A stretch of DNA of 64,000 nt from Metellina segmentata (Eukaryota; Arthropoda; Arachnida; Araneae; Tetragnathidae), in contig OX375873.1 of the NCBI GenBank assembly GCA_947359465.1, forward strand, positions 95,069,478-95,133,477, in the 5' to 3' direction. Below the pieces are notes generated by a model. It was not told the DNA's origin, searched no databases, and saw only the letters and a program-made list of their open reading frames with translations. Position 1 is the stretch's first letter; every line of letters starts with the position of its first letter. This document shows, in pieces, positions 11,095 to 21,839 of the stretch. The position numbers and the translations under genes were made by a program.

Positions 11095-11875
11095 AAAGAT
11101 CGAAATAAGTTTATAAAACAGACTAGTGAACAAACCAACCTTAAAACGGTGATGAAATATTTAATAGGAACTTTTCCAACGAAATTGGAATCAGAAATTC
11201 TCTTAGGTTAACCTTCAAACTACGGCTGGTACAGCAGTTATACCATGATCGTAATTTAGACAACAGCAACTAAATCAATTGTACCATGAAAGTTACAAGA
11301 ATCGCGCCAAGAAAGAATTTTGACTATGGCCGTACAGCAGTTGTAACTTGAAAGTTATAAGAAACGCACTTGCTATATCTAGAGCCGTAGTCAAAAGGTT
11401 GATATTACGACAACCCCTATATTATTGTGTTCCATATAAATGTTCGTGACAGCCCCCTATTCTCCCCTTTAGTGTAATATCACTCATCATCCTCATCTCC
11501 CTCGTAAAATAACAATCGCGTGGGGGGCGATGAGGTTAAACAGCAAACATTTCATCGATTTGCAACAATGTACTCGAAGTAGATTAGGCATGCAGCCATC
11601 TCTTTTCACGCTTCATTCACTCACCCGGACAGCTGTTCTTTCGAAACCGAGTCACCCCACAGATGGGGAATCGGATGTTCATAACCACCGCAAACGATTG
11701 TGACATGAGGTGGGTTGCACAAGCCTAGTGTGAGTGTTAGAATTACTTCTACACGATCCGCTTTCAATTTTTTAATTTATGTTGCCTAAAATTTAAAAAA
11801 AATTACCATTAATGAAAGGCGCGTAAGTGCTGAAGTAATCTTTAGTGGTAAAATGGAAATGAGTTTTGGTTTTTC
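11095..11875. other. Noncoding stretch with small inverted repeat and GC-richer part
   Basis: Around 11225-11400 the phrase TACAGCAGTT and neighbours occur twice, and TTTTGACTATGGC (about 11318) is inverted as GCCGTAGTCAAAA (about 11386). From about 11410 to 11750 the base composition is more balanced than the surroundings, without a coding frame. It could be regulatory DNA; nothing proves this. Confidence 0.3.
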
Positions 11876-11877
11876 CA

Positions 11878-11985
11878 TTAACCCTACAAGTGGTTTCAAC
11901 GAAATATCTCGTCTACCAAGGTCTGACCAGTTTTTCTAATTACGAGATATCTCGTCCATCAAGTTCTGATCAGTTTAGCTAATAG
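11878..11985 (+). repeat. 43-bp palindromic repeat with TTAA CCCT end
   Basis: TTAACCCTACAAGTGG begins the segment at about 11878, and two GATATCTCGTC-type units follow at 11903 and 11946, again exactly 43 bp apart. This is a second end of the piggyBac-like family, about 1 kb from the array at 10845 and in the same orientation. Confidence 0.65.
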
Positions 11986-12534
11986 CTGATAGCCACTAAG
12001 GTGATTAATACCGTAGGTTACCATTTTAGCGGAAACGCATTTATTAAAACAAAACAGTTATAATTTGTAATCGAAGTTGTCGCCCAAATTGAATACAATT
12101 GCTTGCACCCGCTTCATTTTGAAATACTTAGCAACGATATTGTGTGTATATTTAAGGTTCTGACTACGCTCGGAGTACTTTTTTTTCTCAAGTGATTCAA
12201 TAGAACTTTTTTCTTTTAAAAGTTGAATGAACATAAAAAAAACACATTCTAACCCAGCAAAACTCTGAAAAAAATTATTATTTTTAAATAAATGCCAAAA
12301 ATTGTCTTGTTTTGGTCAAAAAATGATGTTTACTAAAAACATTCCAATTTTCTCACTCATCACAATATTAACTTAAAACTTTACACTTAAGACTCTATAA
12401 ATATATAAGCTAGTGGTTGAAGCTGGATATAAGCTAAATTTTATTGTAATCTGGAAATATAAGGAATGACGTAAGAATTATATGAATTTCTGAAATTTTT
12501 CTCAACAACATAACAACGAAGTGACTGCATTTTC

Positions 12535-12572
12535 ATCGTTCATTAACGCATCTAAATCAGATGCGTTAATTA
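12535..12572. repeat. Short hairpin, copy 1
   Basis: TTCATTAACGCATCT is followed after a few bases by AGATGCGTTAA, giving an 11-bp stem. The same hairpin with the same left flank (CATCGTTCATTAACGC) recurs at 13653, so it is a mobile or element-borne structure. Rolling-circle elements carry a 3' hairpin, which is one possible reading. Confidence 0.5.
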
Positions 12573-12678
12573 CACTGCTACATTTTGCCTCACGAAAATA
12601 TCAGTAATGTTTGCATAACATTGTCGTCATTTTACTGCATTGTCGCTTTAGTGTAGTTAGACCAACACCATTTTTACC

Positions 12679-12780
12679 GATTACTGGATATCCTTTCAAA
12701 AATTTATTGCATTTTTAAAAGCATGTTAAGATTACTGGATATCCTTTCAAAAATTTATTGCATTTTTAAAAGCATGTTAA
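12679..12780 (+). repeat. Perfect 51-bp tandem duplication
   Basis: The 51-bp unit starting GATTACTGGATATCC and ending AAAGCATGTTAA is present twice back to back (12679-12729 and 12730-12780) without a mismatch. It forms the outer end of the foldback structure's left arm and matches, inverted, the segments ending near 14371 and 14573. Confidence 0.9.
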
Positions 12781-13652
12781 CTTTTAGTTAACGTTGACTT
12801 TTAATCTTTTATATAAGTATATTTTTATTGTGTTTACTTCATTTTTGGAACTGGATAACGGTTGTGCAATACGTTCGTTAGTGTTTGTTTTTTAGACTAC
12901 GACACTTTGGATTTTGATTTTTAAAGAATATTAACTTTTAGTTTGGATATTTTTTTCAAGGTTTAGTGATATTTAATTTTGATCTTTTGTGCAATTTGTG
13001 GTTTGTTTCATTTATGCAATCTTTCGTTTGTTTCTGTATAGTACTTCGGTTTTCGTATAGTTAATTTTTATCATTTTTGTTTCGATGTCTTATGGAAAGA
13101 AAAGCGATAATTATTCCCAATTTTAAATTTAATGTATAACATTATAAAATGAATTTATTATTATATTTTTGTTTTATTTGGTTTCCTAAAAATGTCCACA
13201 GAACTTAAAAGGTCTTTACTGCACTCAGGCCAATCTTGGATTTTAATCATTTATGCAAACTAAGAACATTTATTCTATGTAGTTCTACGCTCACAGGATG
13301 ATGATGTGCTCTTAGAATTTCAACGTTTTACTGAGAAGCAAAGACATGTATTCTAAAGGGAGAAGCTCATACTAAACAAAAGCATAAAAACAGCATTTGT
13401 TTTAGTCGTATAACAAAACATTGTGGGGCGTACATGAAAAGAGGCCGTTATAGCGAAAGGCCATAATTTTGTTATTATTTAACGCAATTTTGTGTTTGTT
13501 TCTGTGTTTCAGTGTCTTTTGGAAAGAATAGCAATATTTAATTTTGATAAATTATGCAATATAAAAATTTACAAAAGCATCACCTGTTACTTTTGGTTTT
13601 GATATCTTTTGGAAGTTTAGCGATTTCTGTGTACTTCAGTTTTCGTACAGCA

Positions 13653-13690
13653 ACATTTCCATCGTTCATTAACGCATCTGAAACAGATGC
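13653..13690. repeat. Short hairpin, copy 2
   Basis: TTAACGCATCTGAAACAGAT and its continuation GCGTCAA form a stem like that at 12535, with the same CATCGTTCA left flank. It lies in the loop of the foldback structure. Confidence 0.5.
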
Positions 13691-14159
13691 GTCAAATGTG
13701 CATACTGTTCCACTGTTGAGTTATCTGATTTAGTCGTATGTACAACACCTTCTCCGATTCAATCTCGAAATACATAGCGACAATAAACTGATGGAACATG
13801 TCTTTGCTTCTCAGTAAAACGTTCAAATTCTAAGAGCACATCATCATCCTGTGAGCGTAGAACTACATAGAATAAATGTTCTTAGTTTGCATAAATGATT
13901 AAAATCCAAGATTGGCCTGAGTGCAGTAAAGACCTTTTAAATTCTGTGGACATTTTTAGGAAACCAAATAAAACAAAAATAATATCGCTTTTCTTTCCAT
14001 AAGACATCAAAACAAAAATGATAAAAATTTACAATACAAAAACCGAAGTACTATACAGAAACAAACAAAAGATAGCATAAATGAAACAAACCAGAAATTG
14101 CACAAAAGATAAACAAAAATATCGCTAGACTTTGAAAAAAATATCCAAATAATCCAAAG

Positions 14160-14573
14160 TAAAAGTGAATATACTTCAAAAATCAAAATCCAAACTATCG
14201 TATTCTAAAAAAGAAACAATAACAAACGTATTGCACAACCGTTATCCAGTTCGAAAAATGAAGTAAGCACAGTAAAAAAATACAAATATAAAAGATTAAA
14301 AGTTAACTCTAACTAAAAGTTAATATACTTTTAAAAAGGCAATAAATTTCATAAAGTATATTCAGTAATACTAAAAGTGAATATACTTCAAAAATCAAAT
14401 TCCAAACTACGATAGTCTAAAAAAAGAAAATTATAAACGCATTGCACAACCGTTATCCAGTAGCAAAAATGAAGTAAGCACAATAAAAAAATTCAAACAT
14501 AAAAGTTGACGCTAACTAAAAGTTAATATGCTTTTAAAAAGGCAATAAATTTCGTAAAGGATATCCAGTAATA
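14160..14573. repeat. 212-bp tandem duplication in the right arm
   Basis: Units starting TAAAAGTGAATATACTTC begin at 14160 and 14372. Both run through GCACAACCGTTATCCAGT, AATGAAGTAAGCACA and AAGGCAATAAATTTC to a TTCAGTAATA or ATCCAGTAATA end. They are clearly similar but diverged, and each pairs with the single-copy left arm. Confidence 0.75.
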
Positions 14574-14579
14574 GGGCGG

Positions 14580-14840
14580 CTACACACGCGCAGAAAATAC
14601 GGATTCATTCAATACAGATCATGACTGTTGCCATTCGGAGGAAAGGGAATAATAATTAAACATCGCATTAAATTAATTTTAAAATTTTCAAGATTAAATT
14701 TTTTTAAACGGGCTGGTCTATAAAATTGCTAAAAAATTCGTACTACATGTGTGCCAAATTTCATTAGTGTGAATGCCATAAATTCGTCATGGCACCCCGT
14801 ACACACCCGACACACATAAACACAGAAACTTCATTTTATA
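14580..14840 (-). mobile_element. Helitron-like 5' terminus
   Basis: Read on the minus strand from about 14838 the segment begins TCTCTACTATTATAAAATG and continues to AATGAAATTTGGCACACATG and AATGGCAACAGTC. The TCTCTACTAT start and the TGAAATTTGGCACAC phrase resemble known Helitron ends in arthropods. The same ~200 bp recurs at about 25115-25375, again directly next to foldback modules, suggesting they are one element. The assignment is from memory of family termini, not from a helicase. Confidence 0.4.
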
Positions 14841-14844
14841 ATAG

Positions 14845-15450
14845 TAGAGAAGATACACATAAAATACAGCTTCAGGCACTAAAATATACATATAAGAACC
14901 ATAATACCAAATTTCAAAAATTTATATTAATTACTTTTTAGTTATCATTGTTACCGTGCAATGATTTGGTTGAAAACAGCATTCAGAGAAAAAACTTTTA
15001 AAGATTGAAAAAAAAAATTGTAAATGCTTATCTTTATCTATTTGCTCTAAAAATAAATATTGTCTGTAACATAGCACAACTAAAAATCATAAACTGCAAT
15101 TTAAATTTTTTAAATCCTTCGGGAAACCTAAACTTGAACCAACAACTGTGAAAATACCACTTCCGGTTTGAAAAGTTTGCATCAAGGTTTTTCAAATTGA
15201 AATATCTCAACTTCTAATTTCGTTAGAGACAAACAAAAACAGTTTTGGAAAAAAAAGAGTTCATGTTTTAAGAATATTGAATTTTAAAAAATTCGAAAGT
15301 TTGGTCAAAATTTGACTTTTTAACGTAATTGGATACCTTAATAATACTTACATAGCCTTGTCTTAGACTGTAATGTACATTTAAGACTAAGCAAATAAAT
15401 AAGTATATACGTATTTGGTTACTATGAAACAAATATTCTATTTAAGTAGT
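14845..15450. other. AT-rich noncoding DNA
   Basis: No coding region. The phrase AAATATCTCAACTTCTAAT near 15204 resembles GAACTTGAGATATAAT near 40897 (inverted), a weak hint of an unclassified repeat. Confidence 0.3.
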
Positions 15451-15457
15451 AATTCAA

Positions 15458-15476
15458 ACACACACACACACACACA
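15458..15476. repeat. (CA)n microsatellite
   Basis: About nine perfect CA dinucleotides in a row. Confidence 0.9.
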
Positions 15477-15504
15477 CGCACTTGAATGGTAACATGAATT
15501 ATTC

Positions 15505-16170
15505 TTTCAGACAGTTTTCTTTAAAACTAGCATGTAGAGTATATTGCTTTATTTACAAAGTTTGTATGAAGCATTGATAGGTGCAAGACGTAAATTGAAA
15601 AGTTATAAATTAGTTATATTGGTAAACTTAATTAATTTAAATCAAGTTTCCCTCTCGAGTATATCTTGCACATCATGCAGTTGTAGATTATATGATTTTT
15701 GCAAACCCATTGAACCTATTATTCCATCGAGTGATTCTAGTACCATGCTTGCCTGAATCGAAGAAATCGTGTACAAGTGCTTCATTTTAAATGCAAGCAA
15801 TATTTCGTGTGTGTATATATATTCAAGCAATACTTATTTAATCTTAATTAGTAAATGAATAAAAACAAAGGTTTTTCAAAACACATATCTTCTATTGACG
15901 TGGTGCGTGATTTTTTCAACGTGATTTTTTCCATGAGACAGTTTTTACATAACCACAAAGTTGATTAGAGTATATTGGTTTATATACACACAAGCTTCGT
16001 AAGAAGCATAGATTGATGGAAGACTTGGTTTCAATGGTTAGAATTCAATATTTTATACAGTTTTTGTAATCCTATGGAATCTATTATTCCGATCTAATGG
16101 TTCCTATTCCATGTTTAAAATTATCTGTTTACAAGGAAGTGTTGTTTGCATACAATATTTAGTTCTCTTT
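15505..16170 (+). repeat. Diverged tandem duplication, ~430-bp spacing
   Basis: Copy 1 (about 15505-15815) and copy 2 (about 15938-16170) share in order AGACAGTTTT, AGAGTATATTG, TTTATNTACA, GAAGCAT, GATNGANGNAAGAC, TTTTTG and CTATTATTCC. Many substitutions and indels separate them. No shared reading frame explains the conservation. Confidence 0.5.
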
Positions 16171-16179
16171 CCTAGCCAA

Positions 16180-19040
16180 ATGGGCTGTAGACTCTAGTGT
16201 CTACGGAGAGGTCAGGAGAGAAATGAATAACCTTCGATCTTATAGAAATACACTCCCAATTTTGTGGTTATAGAATGCATCGGATAAAAAAATTAAATGT
16301 GTTTACCTTTCAAAACAAATAACGATCAACTTTCTAAGAGTATTGAAGTGTGACAATGATAACAATATTCTATGTGACCTCCTAAAGGTTTTAATACAGT
16401 ACATAATTGATGAAAAGTGGAAATATTGGTGAAAAAGCATACTAGAATAGGATGATGATCAAATACATTTTTCAAATCTAGGCAGTGTAATTATCACAGT
16501 TTAAAATCACTATTTTGGATAATTTAAAAGTTTATAAACTTTTGTGAAATTGTTTTTTGACAAGTTGAATTGTAAGATTAATTAAAATATAAGACGTTTC
16601 CAGACTAGATGTAAGTTGCATGTCCGATAAAATAACTATTAAAATTTTTACGTGACTTGAACTCGTAAATGTCCACATTAGCTGTGCAAGTTTTCTGAAG
16701 GATAATCGAGCAAACAGGAAGAGATTAAAAATCTATCAATTTCAATAATTAATTAGTACAACTTCGATACCATCTTTCTCGTCATGTAACGAACATAATA
16801 ATTGATCTAATTAAGTTGATACGACTCTAGTATGTTCCATTGATTTTGAAATCAGACAAGGTGAAATTAAGATGATGTATATCAAAATTTTGAACACGAA
16901 AACATGCTGAATGCTTCACTTAAGTAATAATCTCCAATATGAGAAGGAAGGACCTCAATTCAGATTATCAAGACACGTAGGAATCGTAAATGCTGTAATT
17001 AAAACTTTCGTACGTGCCGTTCTCTGAATGTAGACTGATATCTTATTAACTTGTTCTTTTCCTTTTGAATGACACATCATTATCTCCCCCTTATTTTAAC
17101 AACTCATAAATAAGATGTAATAATCAGGTAAAAATTAAACGCCTTAAATAAATTAGACTTGTCGAAGTGAGAAATCCCAAATAAATGTGCTGATATCTTG
17201 ATAATTTCAGAGGCCTAGAGCTAGATATAGTTGTAGAATAAAATATCTACTTGAGAATAAAAGTATGGTGATTGTAACGAATACTAATTTCATATTATAC
17301 TAAAATTTTAGCATCCAGAAACAACAAAAATTTGTTGCATTTACTGCTTTGTACTTTCAAAAATTCCAGAAAACATAATTATGTTCCATGTTAAATTACC
17401 TACGAAAACTTGGTATTTAAGGAAACAACTTTAACTTTATTACAATTCAATGTTTGTAGCATTTAATAATGAACAATGCAACAAATATTTACAGTTAAAA
17501 TGTTAACATTCTATAGAAATTTTCCTATATATTGTTAAATTGAGTTATTTTTTAAATTAAAGATCGTTGAAGAAACTACTTATGTATGGGATTTTAAGTA
17601 TTTATGGCAAATGCCCAAGCGTTATTTATTTATATTGAAACGTAATGAAAAAAGAAGCTCCAACAATAATATCATTAAACCAATGGTAAATATAGAATTG
17701 TTCAATTTTATATCTGGCCCTCTTCAGTATATCAAACTTAAGTTATTTCCAATTAGATATATAAATTCGAAATTTAATTGTTTTGCGAGATAGTTATTGT
17801 GTTGCTGAGCAGTTGTGAGATTATTACTAAGACATACGTTATTTTGTGGTGAGATATTTATTAATTAAGCTTCTAATTTATTTTTGAGTATAAAGTATTT
17901 TGTATTTTGAGACGTAAATAAATTATTTAAATTTTTAAAACAAGTTTTTAATGAGCTAGATTGAAATTGAAAACCCATCAGTTATACTATTCTCTAAATT
18001 CGAAGACATAAAATCAATATACTTTTAAAAGGTAGTTGACTCTAAAGTTTATATCAAACGATTAAGAATATCCCGTACATCGTAAAAGTTCTAGAAACAA
18101 GCAATTCCGTCCATTCTATTTATTTTAAGAATGTATCAGGACATAATTTACGATCGACAGCTTCGGTAGAGAAGACTATGCTGTGAATTGTTGATTTATC
18201 GTTTACAGTGTAACCAATGGCCCATAAAACGTGTTTTGTCACTATTTGTGGCACCTACGCAAACATTTATGCTCATGTGAGAAGAGTTATTTAACGACTT
18301 ATACAAATAACCATCGTATGGGAATTCTTGTTAGCTGTTCCATTCTGATTTAGCCAACAATTTAATCTCCAATTTCATAAGATAAAGTGAGAATAAAATT
18401 AAAGTGATAGAAAATGGAGATTCAAAATTAGTTCTTAAGATGTTTTAAAGAATGAATTTTTCATTAGTAATGTGTTTTATAGAGGTTTTAAAGATTCTTT
18501 GTTTTATACATTTGGAATAAAATGAACAAGATGTATTGAATTGCAGTTATCAAATCTTTAATTGCGTTTTGTGTAAAACGAAATGGTGTACTTTGATGTC
18601 AGTAAAAACTTTCTTTGCATGTGTGTACGACAGTTTAATCTACGGAAATAACAGTGCTTAGCGCAACTTTGACAAATCTGACACTCGTTCATAAAAAAAC
18701 CCAGTCATCTGTTTATTATGTCTTGTTTACTCACCTATAAATAATGTTTTGTTAGATAAATAAATGCATTTAGCTTATTATATTTAACTTAAACATACTA
18801 ATCTTGCATAACGAGCACGACGACTGCAGCTTCAGAACATTTTTTACACTATCATAATCGGTTGGGAATATTCCTAAACAAGTCAGTGTTGACTCTCAAC
18901 AAACTCAGTCTTTTGGGACATGGCCTATTTCAGATCATACCAGGTGTGATGACTGATTAGCAAGAAGTAACTACAGTTAGTTAGCTTATGCAAGATTAGC
19001 TTCTCTTTAAGATTATTTTATCTTGACAGATGACTGCCAC
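16180..19040. other. AT-rich intergenic DNA
   Basis: No transposon ends, RNA genes or convincing frames were recognised. A small hairpin GTAGACTCTAGTGTCTAC is at about 16188. Confidence 0.4.
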
Positions 19041-19041
19041 A

Positions 19042-19118
19042 TAACTGGTATAGTGGTTACGATGTTTGTCTGCCACCCTATAGATCCTTAATTCTAATCA
19101 CAGTTTGTAACATTATTT
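19042..19118 (+). mobile_element. tRNA-derived SINE family B head, degraded
   Basis: TGGTATAGTGGTTACGATG (A box at about 19049) is followed by TTTGTCTGCCACCCTATAGA and a decayed B box ending CACAGTTTGT. The layout matches better preserved copies at 44055, 52240 and 52970, whose B box reads GAGTTCGAATCCC. Confidence 0.5.
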
Positions 19119-19269
19119 GCATAGGTTTTGCTTATTAGAGTAAGATTCTATTAGAATAATATTATTCTATTAGAGTAAGCGCCGCTTATTCAATGTTGTT
19201 CCTTCACAATTAGTCCTAATTTCACCCGCTGTCGAACCACAGAGGTTAGTGGTTTGGTGTTGGTATGAA

Positions 19270-19565
19270 GGTAATTTAATTAACATCTCATTGGAGCAAC
19301 TCAACGGCTGTTACCACGAATCTGGGATCCATCCCAAAGGGAAGGATATAAGAACAACGCCGCGAATTTTGGAACCACGATCAGATGACGAGAACAACAC
19401 TTAAGCTGGCACTTCACTATCCAAACTTCCACAACACGCATGCGTGAGTACATTTTAGACCACAACAGGTTTAACGTGCACTAGCCCTAGTGTACACGAC
19501 AGTCTTTGGCTGGACCTAGATTCAAACACGCATCCCTCGTGTTCATTTCTTTTCAACACCGGGCA
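19270..19565 (-). mobile_element. tRNA-derived SINE family A
   Basis: Full-length but diverged copy. On the plus strand it starts at the tail, TTAATTAACATCTCA, and passes GGAGCAACTCAACGGC, GAACCACGATCAGATGACGA and TCCAAACTTCC before the CACGACAGTCTTTGG linker and the tRNA-like head. Family A is about 300 bp and is the commonest repeat in the window. Confidence 0.75.
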
Positions 19566-19669
19566 CAACTAGAAATAAATTGTGAATTAATTTAATTCAA
19601 TCCAAATTAGTTTTGAATTTCGGTTCTGGCCATGATATGCTCGTGCGAGTGAATTGAATTTAAGTCATA

Positions 19670-19924
19670 TCGCACCCCGGCAAGAAAAGTGACACGTCAA
19701 AAAATGAAAACTTTGAGGTTATGTCATGAAAAATATGTATGAGGTGCCCCAGCGTGTTACATTACAATTCTATAGAATATAATTGAATTTAAAGCCATCA
19801 ATACTTCCCTGAAATTTCAAAGAAGCTTATGCAATTTCAATATAAGTTTTATAGTATCCTTAAAGTTGGGATTTTACTCAAATGCTGCAATTTTGAGTTG
19901 TGTCACTTTTCTTGCGGGGTGCGA
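19670..19924. mobile_element. TA-flanked MITE, Tc1/mariner type
   Basis: A 255-bp element whose ends read TCGCACCCCGGCAAGAAAAG on the left and the inverted complement with one base missing on the right, both continuing into TGACAC. TA dinucleotides abut each end (19668-19669 and 19925-19926). No coding sequence. Superfamily is inferred from the TA target. Confidence 0.7.
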
Positions 19925-20039
19925 TATATCTTACAGCTAATAAATATTGACACACTTTTCTTCGGTGCTATCCCATATGAAATGGTCCGCGCATGCGTTT
20001 GTCGAGGTACCAGAGAAAGTGGGAATGTGGACGTCACGT

Positions 20040-20165
20040 GAAGTAGAAGACCATTAGCGGCGGTTGCGAGCGCACGCCGCTCTCGAACCTCTTAAATCAG
20101 CCCTCCCCTCGCTGGCCCACTCCTGGATATAAAAAAAAGAGCCATCGGAATTAGGCAGCGTGCCG
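20040..20165 (+). promoter_or_regulatory. Candidate core promoter with TATA box
   Basis: A GC-rich stretch with several CpGs (GGCGGTTGCGAGCGCACGCC near 20057) leads to GGATATAAAAAAAAG at about 20125. A transcription start would fall near 20155 in GGCAGCGTGCC. The first downstream ATG in a plausible context is at 20192 (MRQREGSF), in an 87-codon frame to 20423 whose later part does not look coding. A short first exon is possible but not demonstrated. Confidence 0.35.
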
Positions 20166-20429
20166 CGAGGAGTCGCCACCTACCGATCCACGATGAGACA
20201 GCGGGAGGGATCTTTTGTAGGCGCTAATGAAATTTCCCTACGGAAAAATCCCTCTAGAACTGCAGCGAAAATCAGTTTGCGTTTTGCAGAAAAAGCTTGT
20301 AAATTTCACAGATGTAAATTTTTACTGCACTTCACTGAAAACACCTGCTTCTTAGCTCAACCCTTAAAACTAGCTTTAAACCCCCTAAATTCAATATTGA
20401 TATGTGTGAAATATGGTGGTTAGTCTTCA

Positions 20430-21685
20430 AATTTTAAACAATACCTTACACAAATTGATATTTAATAATTTTGAAATTGAAACTTCTGCATTTTGAAATT
20501 CAGTTTCAATTTTCATGTTATGTATTTTGTGTGTGATTTACAACCATGTGAATCCGATATTTCGTCAAAAGTTACATTCTATGTTTTATGGTAATTGTTT
20601 TATTTTATTTTATAAAATTCACATGCATGGTTATGAATATGTTTTTAGCAGACGGTAAGAAAATATTCTGGACAAATCCTATGAAAATAAGCATTTATTC
20701 GTGTGTGACAAATGACTTATTTTCGCAGGTCTTAAAGGCAGTTGCGTTATATCAAAACCCACAAAGGTGCTAATTCGTACTTAAATGGAATTTCATAAAT
20801 CAGGCCTTTTCGTTTATGTAACGTCCTATCTATTCCTTCTGTATAACATTATTACCAAGTCTAAGAAATATTATTTTTGGTCAAAAGGACCTGTTAAGTA
20901 TATACTAAATACTGTCGGCTTACAACTGAAGCACACTAATCAAAAATTTCAAAATACGAGTTTTTTGGCATTTTTGGAATAGTTTAGTCTGTTGAAGTTC
21001 ACTGTGTTATTTTTTCTTTCCATGAATCTTTAAGTTCTACTTAAGAAACACACATTGTGATTTAAATATAATGAGTACAACCTTTCCCCCCTCTTATTTT
21101 CATAATCATATTTTTGACGACGTGTTTCACTTGCAAGCCTATTATATAGTGTAATCTATAATGTGAGCGTTTCAGTTTCCCCTCTTCCACAAACAAGAGG
21201 GACAAAATCCCTCCAATCTAGTTCGTTCTGGAGCATACGGACAAGACGTCGTTAAATCTAGACATTTATCTGGAAATAAACGTTTTGTTTATTGAAAGAA
21301 ACCGCAGCAAAAATGTCTTTCGGGATTCACGCAGTGTCCCGATGCATACTTATGGCTTCTTTTCTAAACGTATTCTTCGTCTGGTTTGCGCACTTGTTAT
21401 GGGGATATAATTTTCGTCCATACGTCGTATTTTATATCCAGGGGTTTCGAATACCGCTTGAAGTGAGTCACAATGTAAAAAAAAAATTGTTCACTGTTCA
21501 TTGAGCTAAGCTACCCAAGCTTCTAGAAAACTCCTGTTTTATAACTTACTTACCAAGTCAAGGAAATGCATACACATAAATTGATTTCCGATACGAATTG
21601 CCTCTGAAAAGCTAATGTTCTGAATTGAATTATGTTTAATTTTCATATAGTTGCAATTTGAGAGGAAAATGTTTGTAGTTGAATT
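20430..21685. other. Intergenic DNA with two copies of a dispersed motif
   Basis: The motif GTGTTTCACTTGTAAGCCGA occurs inverted at 20911-20937 and direct at 21121-21140. No gene was recognised. Confidence 0.35.
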
Positions 21686-21687
21686 AG

Positions 21688-21830
21688 CATAGCACTGGAG
21701 CAACACAACAGGATTGGTGACAGTCCATGTTCATACCCTATTGGAAAGATCCGAAGACATCATCCCATCGGAATTATGAACCACGGTCAGATGACAAGGA
21801 CAGCACCCGAGCTGCAGTTTAGGAGAATAA
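21688..21830 (-). mobile_element. SINE family A fragment (tail part)
   Basis: GGAGCAACACAACAGG, AAAGATCCGAAGACA and GAACCACGGTCAGATGACAA are in the family A order. The tRNA-like head is absent, so the copy is truncated near CACCCGAGCTG. Confidence 0.7.
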
Positions 21831-21839
21831 ACATTTTTT

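Larger units (their letters stand above)
12679..14573. mobile_element. Long-inverted-repeat (foldback-type) element, locus A
   Basis: The whole segment folds back on itself. Inner arms 13165-13349 and 13796-13985 differ at only two positions over about 150 bp by eye; outer arms (12679-13160 and 13985-14573) are more diverged but still pair. The loop is about 446 bp and repeats arm-type sequence (CTTTTGGAAAGAATAGC, TTTATGCAAT). Recurrent modules include a CCGTTATCCAG phrase, AAAGTTAA and TTTTTAAAAGCAT. No transposase frame is present. Related modules occur at 25.4-26.6 kb, so it is a dispersed family. Confidence 0.7.
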
